A stretch of DNA of 21,276 nt from assembly GCA_900548635.1 (NCBI GenBank), contig URLP01000015.1:1-21276 (forward strand), given 5' to 3'. The stretch is from an uncultured Megasphaera sp. Its GTDB lineage: Bacteria; Bacillota; Negativicutes; Veillonellales; Megasphaeraceae. Made by a program: the position numbers and the translations under genes. Of this stretch, positions 8,560-15,685 are shown one piece after another; position 1 is the stretch's first letter; each line of letters begins with the position of its first letter. Under the pieces are notes generated by a model. It was not told where the DNA came from and made no database searches. It saw nothing but the letters and a program-made list of their open reading frames with translations.

Positions 8560-9246
8560 ATGGTCCCCATTGAAGAAACGGTCTTTGCCCGCAAACGCTG
8601 GATAGAAGACAGGATGCTTTCCTATGGCTTCTATAAAACAAAAAAAATTTATACCCTTGAAAAACCCTTTCTTAACGGAGATTTCAAAGCCATCCTTTCC
8701 GTCACCCTTAAAGGACAAGTGACGGGCAAGGTCATCGATTCGATGACCCAGGATGAGTACTACCAACTGCGACAAGAAGCTGCCAACGGGCCTTATGTGA
8801 ATAAAGTTCGTTCTGCTTACGCCGCCTTGCTTAAGGATATTGCCAATGCCTGCTGCGGCGATGTACTTTTTGCCTCGCCTCAGGCCAACAGGCTGACTCA
8901 AGCCATCTTGAAGCGTTTCCAGGTCAACCCGGATTTTCCCTGGGAACATTCCGCCCGGTATCAGTCATACGGAGCCTTTCGCCATAGGTCCAACCGGAAA
9001 TGGTTTGCCCTCATCATGAATGTAACAAGAGATGTGCTGGATAAAGATGGAAACACGTCTCTCATCGATATCCTAAATGTAAAGATTTCCCCAGCACAGG
9101 GAGAAGAGCTACGGAAAACCCCCGGCATCTATCCCGCTTACCACATGAATCACAAGACATGGATTTCTGTGGTCCTGGATGAAACCTTAGCGGATGAAAA
9201 AATTGGGGAGCTCATCGACACCAGCTATCAGTTAACGACCACTTAG
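8560..9246 (+). CDS. MmcQ/YjbR family protein with N-terminal extension
   Basis: 228 residues. The ATG at 8560 is preceded by AAAAAGGAGA (8541-8550) at about 10 bases. The C-terminal half (about 107-225) is a MmcQ/YjbR domain: FPWEHSARYQSYGAFRHRSNRKWFALI in pieces, then a lysine strand, and the hallmark ending YPAYHMNHKTWISVVLD. YjbR domains have the CyaY-like fold and are usually listed as putative DNA-binding proteins, but their function is not established. The N-terminal ~105 residues form a second mixed region (KPFLNGDFKAILSVTLKGQV, then a helix with YYQLRQEAANGPYV) seen in longer family members. No membrane or signal segments. It lies between two terminator or promoter boundaries and is probably transcribed alone. 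The family call is good; the role is unknown. Confidence 0.8.
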   Translation: MVPIEETVFARKRWIEDRMLSYGFYKTKKIYTLEKPFLNGDFKAILSVTLKGQVTGKVIDSMTQDEYYQLRQEAANGPYVNKVRSAYAALLKDIANACCGDVLFASPQANRLTQAILKRFQVNPDFPWEHSARYQSYGAFRHRSNRKWFALIMNVTRDVLDKDGNTSLIDILNVKISPAQGEELRKTPGIYPAYHMNHKTWISVVLDETLADEKIGELIDTSYQLTTT

Positions 9247-9263
9247 CCTGATTGGATAAGCCC

Positions 9264-9292
9264 TTGCCCCCCTCCTTTACCTCGTGTATACT
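9264..9292 (+). promoter_or_regulatory. sigma-70 type promoter of the EamA transporter gene
   Basis: TTGCCC (9264-9269), 17 bases, TATACT (9287-9292). The ribosome site GGGAGG (9321-9326) and ATG at 9334 follow, giving a leader of about 35 bases. Confidence 0.7.
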
Positions 9293-9333
9293 ATAGGGAC
9301 AAATAGGTAGCCGCAGGCAGGGGAGGTCTTAGT

Positions 9334-10233
9334 ATGACAAAAACGCAGCATGGTATCATAGCTTGTGTCATCGGGGCAACATCATGGGGATTCAATGGAG
9401 TCGTCAGCCAGTTCCTGCTTTCTCATTATACCGTAGAACCGTCGTGGCTGGCGTCGATACGCATGTGCCTGGCCGGCCTGTTCCTGACCCTCATGGTTTG
9501 GCCGACAAAGAAGGCCAAAATACGTCTTATGCTGCATGACCCGATCAGCCTGCGCCAATTAATTCTTTTTGCCCTCTTCGGTCTTATTTTAAGCCAGTTT
9601 TCTTATTTATCAGCCATAAAGAACTCGAATGCCGGCACGGCAACGGTCTTGCAAACGTTAAGTGTCGTTTTCATGTCTCTTTATTTAGCCGTCCGTTTTC
9701 ATAAACGGCCCACAGCCAGGGAAATCATATCGGTCTTCCTGGCCTTTGGCGGCGTCTATCTAGCCGCAACGGATGGGACTCCATCGGCAATGGTCATTTC
9801 CCCTTTAGGGCTGACTTGGGGGCTTATTGGCGCCATTGCCTGCGTCACCTATCCTGTCTTGTCTCAAGGGCTGGCCGCGAATTGGGGCGCCGCTGTCGCC
9901 AACGGGTTAGGCATGATGATCGGCGGGCTGTTCCTGAGCGCATCTTGTCAGGTCTGGACACTCTGGCCTGTTTTGGACCTGACAGGCTGGCTGGCCGTCG
10001 CTTTTATCATCATCATCGGCACGGCCTTGTCCTTTACGGCTTTCGTCACAGGCATCAGCGAAATCGGACCGATGAAAGCCACCCTTTTGGGCACACTGGA
10101 ACCGGTCATCGCTTCCGTAGTTTCGGCTATCGCCCTGGGCACGACCTTCCATACGGTTGAACTCATCGGTTATGCCTGCATCATCGCTACCGTCTTCATC
10201 ATCATTTTGCAGAAGAAGCCAGCTATTTCGTAA
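9334..10233 (+). CDS. EamA-domain transporter of the drug/metabolite transporter superfamily
   Basis: 299 residues, the standard size for the ten-helix DMT family. Two EamA repeats are visible: the first opens with GATSWGFNGVVSQFLLSHY and closes with a helix ending FGGVYLAATDG; the second begins near LGLTWGLIGAIACVTYPVLS and has the diagnostic ISEIGPMKATLLGTLEPVIA followed by two helices. These proteins export or import small metabolites such as amino acids or nucleosides across the cytoplasmic membrane; no substrate can be inferred here. The ATG is served by GGGAGG at 7 bases. It has its own promoter, and the downstream radical SAM gene follows after 73 bases with a separate -10 element, so the two need not be one operon. 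Confidence 0.9.
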   Translation: MTKTQHGIIACVIGATSWGFNGVVSQFLLSHYTVEPSWLASIRMCLAGLFLTLMVWPTKKAKIRLMLHDPISLRQLILFALFGLILSQFSYLSAIKNSNAGTATVLQTLSVVFMSLYLAVRFHKRPTAREIISVFLAFGGVYLAATDGTPSAMVISPLGLTWGLIGAIACVTYPVLSQGLAANWGAAVANGLGMMIGGLFLSASCQVWTLWPVLDLTGWLAVAFIIIIGTALSFTAFVTGISEIGPMKATLLGTLEPVIASVVSAIALGTTFHTVELIGYACIIATVFIIILQKKPAIS

Positions 10234-10248
10234 TACGTACTTTTCGTG

Positions 10249-10254
10249 TATAAT
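10249..10254 (+). promoter_or_regulatory. -10 element upstream of the radical SAM gene
   Basis: A perfect TATAAT lies 53 bases before the ATG at 10307. The region 17 bases upstream reads TTTCGT and is a poor -35, so only the -10 is well supported. It overlaps the end of the transporter gene closely. Confidence 0.5.
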
Positions 10255-10306
10255 AAGAGATGAACGACTAATGTTTTTTTCATCTTTGAAGAAAGGTGTG
10301 TTACTT

Positions 10307-11194
10307 ATGATTATTGATGATGCTGGCGGCCTCGTCTTCCGCCCGCCTAGTGAAGCCCGTAGTTTTATCCTGCGCGTTACGATTGGCTGTTCTCACAATA
10401 CTTGCCGTTTCTGTGATATGTACAAAGCGTCTAAATTCCGCATCCGCCCCATGGAAGAAATCGAAGGAATCATCGAACGCGGCGCCTATGCCATGCCCTT
10501 CATCCGCCGGATTTTCCTGGCCGACGGCGATGCCCTGGTCCTGCCGACAGATAAACTCGTAACCATCATGCAAAAATGCTACGAAAAATTCCCTAATTTG
10601 AACCGCATCGGCGCCTATGCAACGCCGGCTGACTTAGTCCGCAAGACGCCGGACGAATTGAAGCGCCTGCGCGAAGCCGGCCTGGCTATCGTCTACATGG
10701 GCATCGAAAGCGGCGACGATGAAGTCCTGAAAAACGTCGACAAAGGGACGACGGCAGCGCTGACCATCGAAGCCGGTAAAAAGGCCCTGGCAGCGGGCAT
10801 GAAGCTCTCGACGATGATCCTCCTCGGCCTGGGCGGCCAGGAACGGACGAAAGAACACGCCCTGCACACGGCAGACGTCGTCTCGGCCATAAACCCGACC
10901 ATGCTCAGCGCCCTGTCGCTCATCATCCCCCACGAAGTGCCGCTCTACGACGACGTCGCTAGGGGCATCTTCACACCCCTCACAGCGCGGGGCTTTTTGA
11001 AGGAACTGGACATGATTCTGCGCCACACGGACATGCAGAAGCCCTGTATCTTCCGCAGCAACCACGTCTCCAATCTCCTGCCCGTCGGCGGCACCCTGCC
11101 CATGGACAAAGAAAAAATGCTGGCCACCTTGGAACGATATATCCCGCAAGTCGATGACACATTGCCACTTTTGAACGATAACGGCAATTTCTGA
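10307..11194 (+). CDS. radical SAM protein
   Basis: 295 residues from the ATG at 10307, with GAAAGGTG (10291-10298) upstream; the open frame reaches 10157 but that part overlaps the transporter gene and has no ribosome site. The cluster motif is C28-S-H-N-T-C33-R-F-C36, i.e. C-x4-C-x2-C rather than the textbook C-x3-C-x2-C, set in LRVTIGCSHNTCRFCDMY. Further radical SAM signatures are IFLADGDALVLP (the GGE-like strand), RIGAYATPADL and VYMGIESGDDEVLKNVDKG. Such enzymes bind a 4Fe-4S cluster and cleave S-adenosylmethionine to start radical chemistry. This widespread subfamily has no established substrate; the C-terminal ~100 residues (PHEVPLYDDV to FRSNHVSNLLPVGG) carry no extra cluster cysteines. 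The secreted-protein gene starts 21 bases after its stop, suggesting co-transcription. Confidence 0.92.
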   Translation: MIIDDAGGLVFRPPSEARSFILRVTIGCSHNTCRFCDMYKASKFRIRPMEEIEGIIERGAYAMPFIRRIFLADGDALVLPTDKLVTIMQKCYEKFPNLNRIGAYATPADLVRKTPDELKRLREAGLAIVYMGIESGDDEVLKNVDKGTTAALTIEAGKKALAAGMKLSTMILLGLGGQERTKEHALHTADVVSAINPTMLSALSLIIPHEVPLYDDVARGIFTPLTARGFLKELDMILRHTDMQKPCIFRSNHVSNLLPVGGTLPMDKEKMLATLERYIPQVDDTLPLLNDNGNF

Positions 11195-11215
11195 TTTTTT
11201 GCTGGAGGTGTTCTC

Positions 11216-11842
11216 ATGAAAAAACTCTGTCTCCTACTCCTTCTCTGCCTCCTGTCGGTTACGACAGTCTTTGCCGACGGCCCACGCTTTGATAACATGC
11301 GGACTGTCGTCATCGCCGATACGACCCAAGACAGCTATGCTGCCCGTTTCATGAAAAGCCGGCTAAAGCAACCGTTCCGCATCCCTTACTGGGATCGCAT
11401 CGGAACGGATACAGCCCTGTCACCGTCTGACGTCAACATCGATACGTTGCGGGCTCTGTCGGCACAATACAAGGCGGATGTCATCCTGGTCCCGGTCGTC
11501 CAGACCTGGTACTGGCGGCAGCACATGGCCGGATTTTGGGGCTATGACGATGATGAAATCATCACGGAATGTCTCTATCACCTGACGGTATATGCCTACG
11601 ATAAGCGGACGGATACCTTCAAGAGCTATAGCGACAAAGGCCGTGAAGTCGAATCGGCATCGATTCTAAACGACCCCAACGAAGTCCTGACGGAATCGAT
11701 GGATCGCATCCTCAAGAAGCTGCCCTATAAGCGTATCCCGACGGACATCGAAGACATCGCTACCGGTGGCACGACGCTGCAGACCCGGACCACCGAAGGC
11801 GGAGCTAAAATCTTGACCAACACCTTCCCACAAGCCATTTGA
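11216..11842 (+). CDS. small secreted protein of unknown function
   Basis: 208 residues. ATG at 11216 with GGAGGTG (11204-11210) at 5 bases. The N-terminus is a clear signal peptide: two lysines, a run of leucines (4-13) and a probable cleavage site after V-F-A20. The cysteine at 11 lies inside the hydrophobic core and is not a lipobox. The mature part is soluble and shows a strand-helix pattern (TVVIADTTQD, then a helix, then ADVILVPVVQTWYW) followed by a beta-rich segment (LYHLTVYAYDKRTDTFKSYS). I do not recognise the family and assign no function; envelope location is likely. It follows the radical SAM gene closely and ends 29 bases before the bidirectional terminator at 11871. Confidence 0.8.
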   Translation: MKKLCLLLLLCLLSVTTVFADGPRFDNMRTVVIADTTQDSYAARFMKSRLKQPFRIPYWDRIGTDTALSPSDVNIDTLRALSAQYKADVILVPVVQTWYWRQHMAGFWGYDDDEIITECLYHLTVYAYDKRTDTFKSYSDKGREVESASILNDPNEVLTESMDRILKKLPYKRIPTDIEDIATGGTTLQTRTTEGGAKILTNTFPQAI

Positions 11843-11870
11843 GGTTAGGGATTAGTGACTCGTGGCTCGT

Positions 11871-11909
11871 AAAAAAAGAGGTTGTCGCACGTGCGACAGC
11901 CTCTTTTTT
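11871..11909. terminator. bidirectional terminator between convergent genes
   Basis: GAGGTTGTCGCAC (11878-11890) and GTGCGACAGCCTC (11891-11903) form a 13-bp stem with one wobble, flanked by seven A on the left and six T on the right, so it works on both strands. The minus-strand diguanylate cyclase stop codon (11908-11910) lies in its tail. Confidence 0.9.
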
Positions 11910-13125
11910 ACGAACTTTTATTGATCCATGTTGCCATTTCGTGCAGGCCGGCTTCGGCTTTTTCTACGTCAAAGGCCTCGCCAAAGATGCGGTTCCGCCC
12001 GGCAGCTTTGGCTTTATAGAGCAATTGGTCGGCCTGGGCGAACATCGTCCGCAAGGAAACGGCACCTTCACAGTATCCCCAGGTATAGCCGCCGCTGACG
12101 GTGGGATGGCGCTGCACGGCCTCGAAGGGCTGCTTACACAGCTGATTCTGGAAGGTTTCGACATGATGCTGGAAGCCGTCATGGGGCATAAAGGAGATAA
12201 TGAGAAATTCGTCGCCGCCATAGCGGTAGACGCCGGTATAGCCAAAGTGCTTTTGAAAGAGCCGGCTGACAACGGATAAAATCTCATCACCCCGGATATG
12301 ACCATAGGTATCATTGTAGAATTTGAATTGGTCGATATCACAGATCATGACGCAAAGGGCCTTGCCAAAATACTGTTCAAAATCTTCCCGCAGTGCTTCG
12401 CGGTTCAGAAGGCCCGTGAGCTCGTCAGTCCGGCTCCGCTGATAGAATTCTTCATTGCGAGACCGGAGATGCATGCGGGCCTGAGCAAAAGACAGGACCA
12501 GATAACGCCGGAAAAAAATGATGACCAGACAGACCAGATAAAAGAGGACGATGTCATATTGGTCCTGCCAGGCCACTTCATGCCCCGTCACGTCGATGAC
12601 GGCGAACGTCGTCGCCAGATTGATGGCGATGATGGGAATCAGGACTTGGATATTATCATAAACAGGCAGCAAATAGACCAGAATGAGCATGAGCAGGTAT
12701 TCAAAGAAGAAACTGCTCCCATTCTGAGTCGTAAAAAAAGTGAGACACGCCAACGATGAATTAATGAACAAAAAAACGTAGACCAAGTCGTCGGATAGAC
12801 TCTCATCTCTTACGACTTTCTGAAGGCATTGATAGAAACAGGCCAAGAAGATGAGATTAATACCAAAAATGATTAAGTAAACAGTCGTCGAATTAATAGC
12901 CGGCAAAACGGCACCCGCTGCCCTCGGCGCATAAGTGCCGATAAATCCAGTCATAGAAATGATGCACAATAAGCAGGCAACAAAGCTACACGCATGAAGA
13001 TTATCCCGGATTTTCCGTTTTTTAAATTCCGGGTCCGATAAAATAGCCTGGATATCTTGAAAATCCCCTAGCGTCCTTTGGAACAGCTGCTGGATATATT
13101 TTTGTAAATATATAATAAATTTCAT
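11908..13125 (-). CDS. membrane-bound GGDEF diguanylate cyclase
   Basis: 405 residues. About six membrane segments occupy residues 46-206 (roughly 46-64, 82-101, 114-132, 140-154, 160-178, 190-206), after which a GGDEF domain starts at D-E-L-T-G-L-L-N-R (234-242). The active-site loop is RYGGDEF (301-307) with an intact GGDEF, so it should make cyclic di-GMP from two GTP. The usual inhibitory RxxD site just upstream is not present (FGYT occupies it), suggesting no product feedback at that site. The membrane part resembles no sensor I can name. The start ATG at 13125-13123 has a GGGGG stretch about 9 bases upstream. Its base composition is more AT-rich in the membrane half. It is transcribed alone, convergent with the secreted-protein gene. 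Confidence 0.93.
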   Translation of the reverse strand: MKFIIYLQKYIQQLFQRTLGDFQDIQAILSDPEFKKRKIRDNLHACSFVACLLCIISMTGFIGTYAPRAAGAVLPAINSTTVYLIIFGINLIFLACFYQCLQKVVRDESLSDDLVYVFLFINSSLACLTFFTTQNGSSFFFEYLLMLILVYLLPVYDNIQVLIPIIAINLATTFAVIDVTGHEVAWQDQYDIVLFYLVCLVIIFFRRYLVLSFAQARMHLRSRNEEFYQRSRTDELTGLLNREALREDFEQYFGKALCVMICDIDQFKFYNDTYGHIRGDEILSVVSRLFQKHFGYTGVYRYGGDEFLIISFMPHDGFQHHVETFQNQLCKQPFEAVQRHPTVSGGYTWGYCEGAVSLRTMFAQADQLLYKAKAAGRNRIFGEAFDVEKAEAGLHEMATWINKSS

Positions 13126-13138
13126 ACAAAAGCCCCCA

Positions 13139-13166
13139 ATTATATATACTTATGGTATCAAAACAA
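13139..13166 (-). promoter_or_regulatory. promoter of the diguanylate cyclase gene
   Basis: On the minus strand: TTGTTT (13166-13161), 16-base spacer, TATAAT (13144-13139), about 14 bases before the ATG. The leader would be very short if this start is used. Confidence 0.5.
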
Positions 13167-13198
13167 AAGGGGGGTATGCAAGGGCTTACGCGACGAAC

Positions 13199-13636
13199 TT
13201 AATGATTTCCCGACACCGCTTCGATAAGGGGCTTCACTTCAGCAGCCCTTTCCTTGGCTTCATGGGCTTCCATGTGACGGGCAAAGATACCCGCCAGGAT
13301 AGAGCCGGTTACCTGATGGATAGCGGCACCGACAGCGGCAGGAATGGCGACGGCAGGCGCAAAGAAGACCGAAACCAGCGAAATGGCCAGGGCGTCGTTC
13401 TGCATGCCAACTTCCAGTGTAACCGAATGTTGCTGCTTTTTCCCTAAGCCCAATTTCCCCGTAACAAAATAGCCGATGAGGAACCCGCCGAGATTATGCA
13501 AGAGAACCATGAGGATGATAAAGATGCCCATGTCCAGGATCTTAGCCCCATTGATGGCAATAACGCCGCCGACGATGACCAAGACGCCAAAGGCAGATTT
13601 GCTATGTGATAAACTTTTTACGTTATTCATTGACAT
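13199..13636 (-). pseudogene. BASS-family transporter remnant lacking the N-terminal ~190 residues
   Basis: About 143-145 codons. From residue ~13 on it matches the C-terminal part of BASS (bile acid:sodium symporter, SLC10-like) transporters and aligns by eye with residues about 196-320 of the intact BASS protein at 18911-19921: shared landmarks are ILLHN-type LLHNLGGFLIGYF, the signature LEVGMQND, and the helix IHQVTGSILAGIF. Intact family members have about 310-340 residues and ten helices; the first six helices are missing. Two ATGs are possible (13636 abutting a structured leader, and 13630 with GAGAGG 9 bases upstream). The short head MNNVKSLSH may be the original start joined to the C-terminal half by an in-frame deletion. 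It is still an open frame with a ribosome site and may be translated, but a working transporter is unlikely. Confidence 0.75.
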
Positions 13637-13698
13637 GAACCTCTCTTCTGAATAATGTAGTGGTTGACAGACCATCTACATTGTATCATGAGAGGTTC
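13637..13698 (-). promoter_or_regulatory. structured leader RNA candidate, copy A
   Basis: Read on the minus strand: GAACCTCTC pairs perfectly with GAGAGGTTC (closing stem, 9 bp). Inside is a second stem AATGTAG-TGGT / ACCA-CTACATT with one bulged A and a 6-base loop. The 3' strand of the closing stem holds the Shine-Dalgarno GAGAGG and abuts the ATG at 13636. Unpaired joins are ATGATAC and ATTCAGAA. On the plus strand the same structure is followed by seven T and could terminate. No known riboswitch class is recognised. Copy B at 17275-17333 shares the plan. Confidence 0.5.
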
Positions 13699-13725
13699 TT
13701 TTTTTACTTTAAGAAATTTTACTTA

Positions 13726-13744
13726 CCCCCAGTTGAACTGGGGG
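13726..13744. repeat. perfect CCCCCAGTT / AACTGGGGG hairpin
   Basis: A 9-bp inverted repeat with a single central base (7-bp stem, TTGAA loop). TTTAAT follows on the plus strand and TTAC precedes it. It could be a weak terminator or a relic of an IS200/IS605-type end, which also carry subterminal hairpins near TTAC; no transposase is present, so this is only a possibility. Confidence 0.45.
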
Positions 13745-13767
13745 TTTAATCATGCCTATTCGGCGCC

Positions 13768-13809
13768 AAAAAAATCCCTGAAAAAGGAACCATTGTTCCT
13801 TTTCCAGGG
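13768..13809 (-). terminator. intrinsic terminator after ridA remnant
   Basis: CCCTGAAAAAGGAAC (13776-13790) pairs with GTTCCTTTTCCAGGG (13795-13809) with one mismatch and a CATT loop. On the minus strand it is followed by seven T (13774-13768). It ends the aminotransferase, permease and ridA transcription unit. Confidence 0.88.
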
Positions 13810-13846
13810 AAGAAGGGTGGGCATTTATCTAAGCGCAGAGCATGAT

Positions 13847-14203
13847 TTACTTGCAGTAAGCAACTACTTCTACCTCTACATCGCCATTCATGGGGAGTTT
13901 GCCGATTTCCACACAAGACCGGGCAGGCAGCGTTTTCTTAAAGAAACTGGCATATACGGCATTAACAGCACCAAAATCATTCATATTCGAAAGATAGACT
14001 GTCGTTTTTACCACATCATCATAAGAAACGCCAGCTTCTTGTAAGATAGCACCCACATTTTTCAGGCTCTGCTCTGCCTGGGCAGCAGCCCCATCCGGCA
14101 GTTTTCCCGTTGCCGGATTAATACCCAGCTGGCCGGATGCAAAGAGAAAATCACCGGCTTTTACAGCCTGGGAATACGGTCCAACTGCGCCAGGTGCTAA
14201 TAC
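13847..14203 (-). pseudogene. ridA: RidA (2-iminobutanoate/2-iminopropanoate deaminase) without its start
   Basis: The frame is open from a TGA at 14206-14204 to the TAA at 13847-13849. From 14197 it reads APGAVGPYSQAV, then FLFASGQLGINPATGK, and ends with the family hallmark PARSCVEIGKLP and VEVEVVAY; all of RidA is present except roughly its first 8 residues and its start codon. RidA hydrolyses reactive enamine or imine intermediates such as 2-aminoacrylate made by PLP lyases. The missing head has been replaced by the first 45 codons of a permease in another frame (14333-14199), so no normal start exists; an internal ATG at 14056 would give only the C-terminal half. It sits downstream of a PLP beta-lyase-type gene, the expected context for RidA. 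A deletion is the simplest explanation. Confidence 0.85.
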
Positions 14204-14333
14204 TCATAATTACCCAGCCCCAGTCTGTACTATCGAATTTTACGGCCTTCTTCCATTCTTCCTGAGTCATACCCGCTTTTTCCCAATGGGTACTGCCCGA
14301 AGCCATTCCTATACGTTTTGCAGCATTTTCCAT
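14199..14333 (-). pseudogene. amino-acid permease remnant (first 45 codons)
   Basis: ATG at 14333 with GGGGTGG a few bases upstream, 13 bases after the aminotransferase stop. The protein begins with a hydrophilic head ending AVKFDSTDWGWVIMSI (30-45). This is the start of first-helix sequence typical of aromatic/serine-type amino-acid permeases (HAAAP family), in which a GMAIGAG-like stretch should follow. Instead the sequence switches at about 14201-14198 to ridA, out of frame; translation runs on to a stop at 14151-14153, giving a 60-residue product. The remaining ~380 residues of the transporter are absent. The family assignment rests on this short segment from memory and is moderate. Confidence 0.6.
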
Positions 14334-14346
14334 AGTAGGCCACCCC

Positions 14347-15570
14347 TTATTTAGCCTGATGGGCTTTAACGGCCTTTACGATACGTTGCAGCCCTTTGTC
14401 AACGATAACCCGCGGCATAGCCAGATTGAGGCGGATATAGCCTTTTGCATTATCGACAAAGAGTGCATCTCCTCCTTCCAGGAGAACCCCTGCTTTATTA
14501 GCCATGAAATCAGGAATATCTTCCACATCGCCGAGATACGGATTCATGTTGACCCATGCCAGATAGGTTGCCTGTGGAATCTGGAAGGTGATATCCGGGA
14601 GTTCTCTGTCCAGAGTGTCCTTCACAAACTGGAAATTCCCGTCCAGATACGTCTTGAGCTGGTCCAGCCATTCACTCCCGTGTTCGTAAGCTGCCTGATG
14701 GGCGGCGATAGAAAGGGGATTTACGTTCATGGCATAGGCATTGGTCGTACCGATATAGAGATCGCGCAGCCCTTTATCGCGGATGATGATTTCGGCAAAC
14801 ATCATCCCCGCCATATTGAATGCTTTGGATACAGAGGTGCAGGTAATCAGTTTTTTATATTCTGGCATAATCTTAGCCATGGGGATATGTTTAACGCCCT
14901 GGCGCAGGAGATCGCAATGGATTTCGTCACTGATAATCCAAAGATTATGTTTTTCTACAATAGCCGCTACCTTGCGGAGTTCTTCTTCTGTCCAGACCCG
15001 TCCCGTCGGATTCTGTGGATTGCACCAGATAAGAAGTTTGGCAAACGGATTGGAGGCGTCTTTTTCTAATGCATCAAAATCGATGGTCCAATTTCCCTGA
15101 GCATCACATTTCAGCTTATTGTGGATAGCGTGTTTATGCCGTTCATCAATCGGGTGCTGGAAATATCCGTATGCCGGCGTATTGATGATGGCATAATCAT
15201 AGTCGCCAAGAAGCAGATCGACTAATGTATACAATGCCGGTATGATACCCAGAGAAAAGCAGATTTCTTCTTTCGGATAGGTCCAGCCGTACATCTTTTC
15301 ACACCAGGAATTATAGGCCTGGAAAAATTCCGGTTCAAACACCTGGCTGTATCCGATGATGCGCTTGTCGGCCCGGTCTTTGATTGCCTGGATAATAGCC
15401 GGGCACATGGCAAATTCCATGTCGGCTACCCACATGCGGACAAATTCATCATCCTTAAAGGGAAATTTCATTTTGCCTTCCGTGTCTCCAAAAATATAAC
15501 CACGGAATCCATCCGTATTAAGCGCATTTGTATGTTTTCTGTCAATGATTTCATCAAAATCGTACGTCAT
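14347..15570 (-). CDS. MalY/PatB family PLP aminotransferase (cystathionine beta-lyase type)
   Basis: 407 residues, standard for fold-type I class II aminotransferases of the MalY/PatB group. The start resembles the family (YDFDEIIDRKHTNALNTDG; RMWVADMEFAMCPAI). PLP-site residues are in place: N187 in CNPQNPTG, D215 in ISDEIHCDL, the Schiff-base lysine K249 in TSVSKAFNMAG, and an arginine in YIRLNLAMPR near the C-terminus for the substrate carboxylate. MalY/PatB enzymes cleave C-S bonds of cystathionine, cysteine or related amino acids, giving pyruvate through 2-aminoacrylate, ammonia and a thiol. The ATG at 15570 has AGAGGA about 7 bases upstream. It leads a minus-strand unit with the permease and ridA remnants and is divergent from an XRE regulator. 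The exact substrate is unknown. Confidence 0.93.
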   Translation of the reverse strand: MTYDFDEIIDRKHTNALNTDGFRGYIFGDTEGKMKFPFKDDEFVRMWVADMEFAMCPAIIQAIKDRADKRIIGYSQVFEPEFFQAYNSWCEKMYGWTYPKEEICFSLGIIPALYTLVDLLLGDYDYAIINTPAYGYFQHPIDERHKHAIHNKLKCDAQGNWTIDFDALEKDASNPFAKLLIWCNPQNPTGRVWTEEELRKVAAIVEKHNLWIISDEIHCDLLRQGVKHIPMAKIMPEYKKLITCTSVSKAFNMAGMMFAEIIIRDKGLRDLYIGTTNAYAMNVNPLSIAAHQAAYEHGSEWLDQLKTYLDGNFQFVKDTLDRELPDITFQIPQATYLAWVNMNPYLGDVEDIPDFMANKAGVLLEGGDALFVDNAKGYIRLNLAMPRVIVDKGLQRIVKAVKAHQAK

Positions 15571-15627
15571 CAGTATTCCTCTTTTCTACAAATATGTGAT
15601 TATTCAGAATTATAATTATTATAGGTA

Positions 15628-15637
15628 AGAGCGCTCT
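15628..15637. promoter_or_regulatory. perfect AGAGCGCTCT palindrome near the aminotransferase transcription start
   Basis: A 10-bp perfect palindrome at about +6 to +15 of the predicted minus-strand transcript. It could be a repressor site or a small leader hairpin. Nothing else supports a function. Confidence 0.3.
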
Positions 15638-15649
15638 GTTTATGCTTAT

Positions 15650-15678
15650 ACTATATCAGTTCCGATGTCCACTGGCAA
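15650..15678 (-). promoter_or_regulatory. sigma-70 type promoter of the aminotransferase operon
   Basis: On the minus strand TTGCCA (15678-15673), 17 bases, TATAGT (15655-15650). The leader to the ATG is about 73 bases. A large palindrome lies immediately upstream of the -35. Confidence 0.65.
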
Positions 15679-15685
15679 AAGCCCC

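Noticed and set aside
10157..10306. N-terminal extension of the radical SAM protein
   Set aside because: It overlaps the transporter gene, is serine/cysteine-rich noise, and the ATG at 10307 has a ribosome site and family-like start.
11839..12759. Plus-strand open frames opposite the diguanylate cyclase
   Set aside because: The minus-strand GGDEF protein is unmistakable; the plus frames show no family features.
13637..13744. Integron attC site or IS200/IS605 end
   Set aside because: The bulged inverted repeat lacks the attC core boxes (GTTRRRY / RYYYAAC), and there is no integrase, transposase or cassette array; the nearby CCCCCAGTT hairpin alone is not enough for an IS call.
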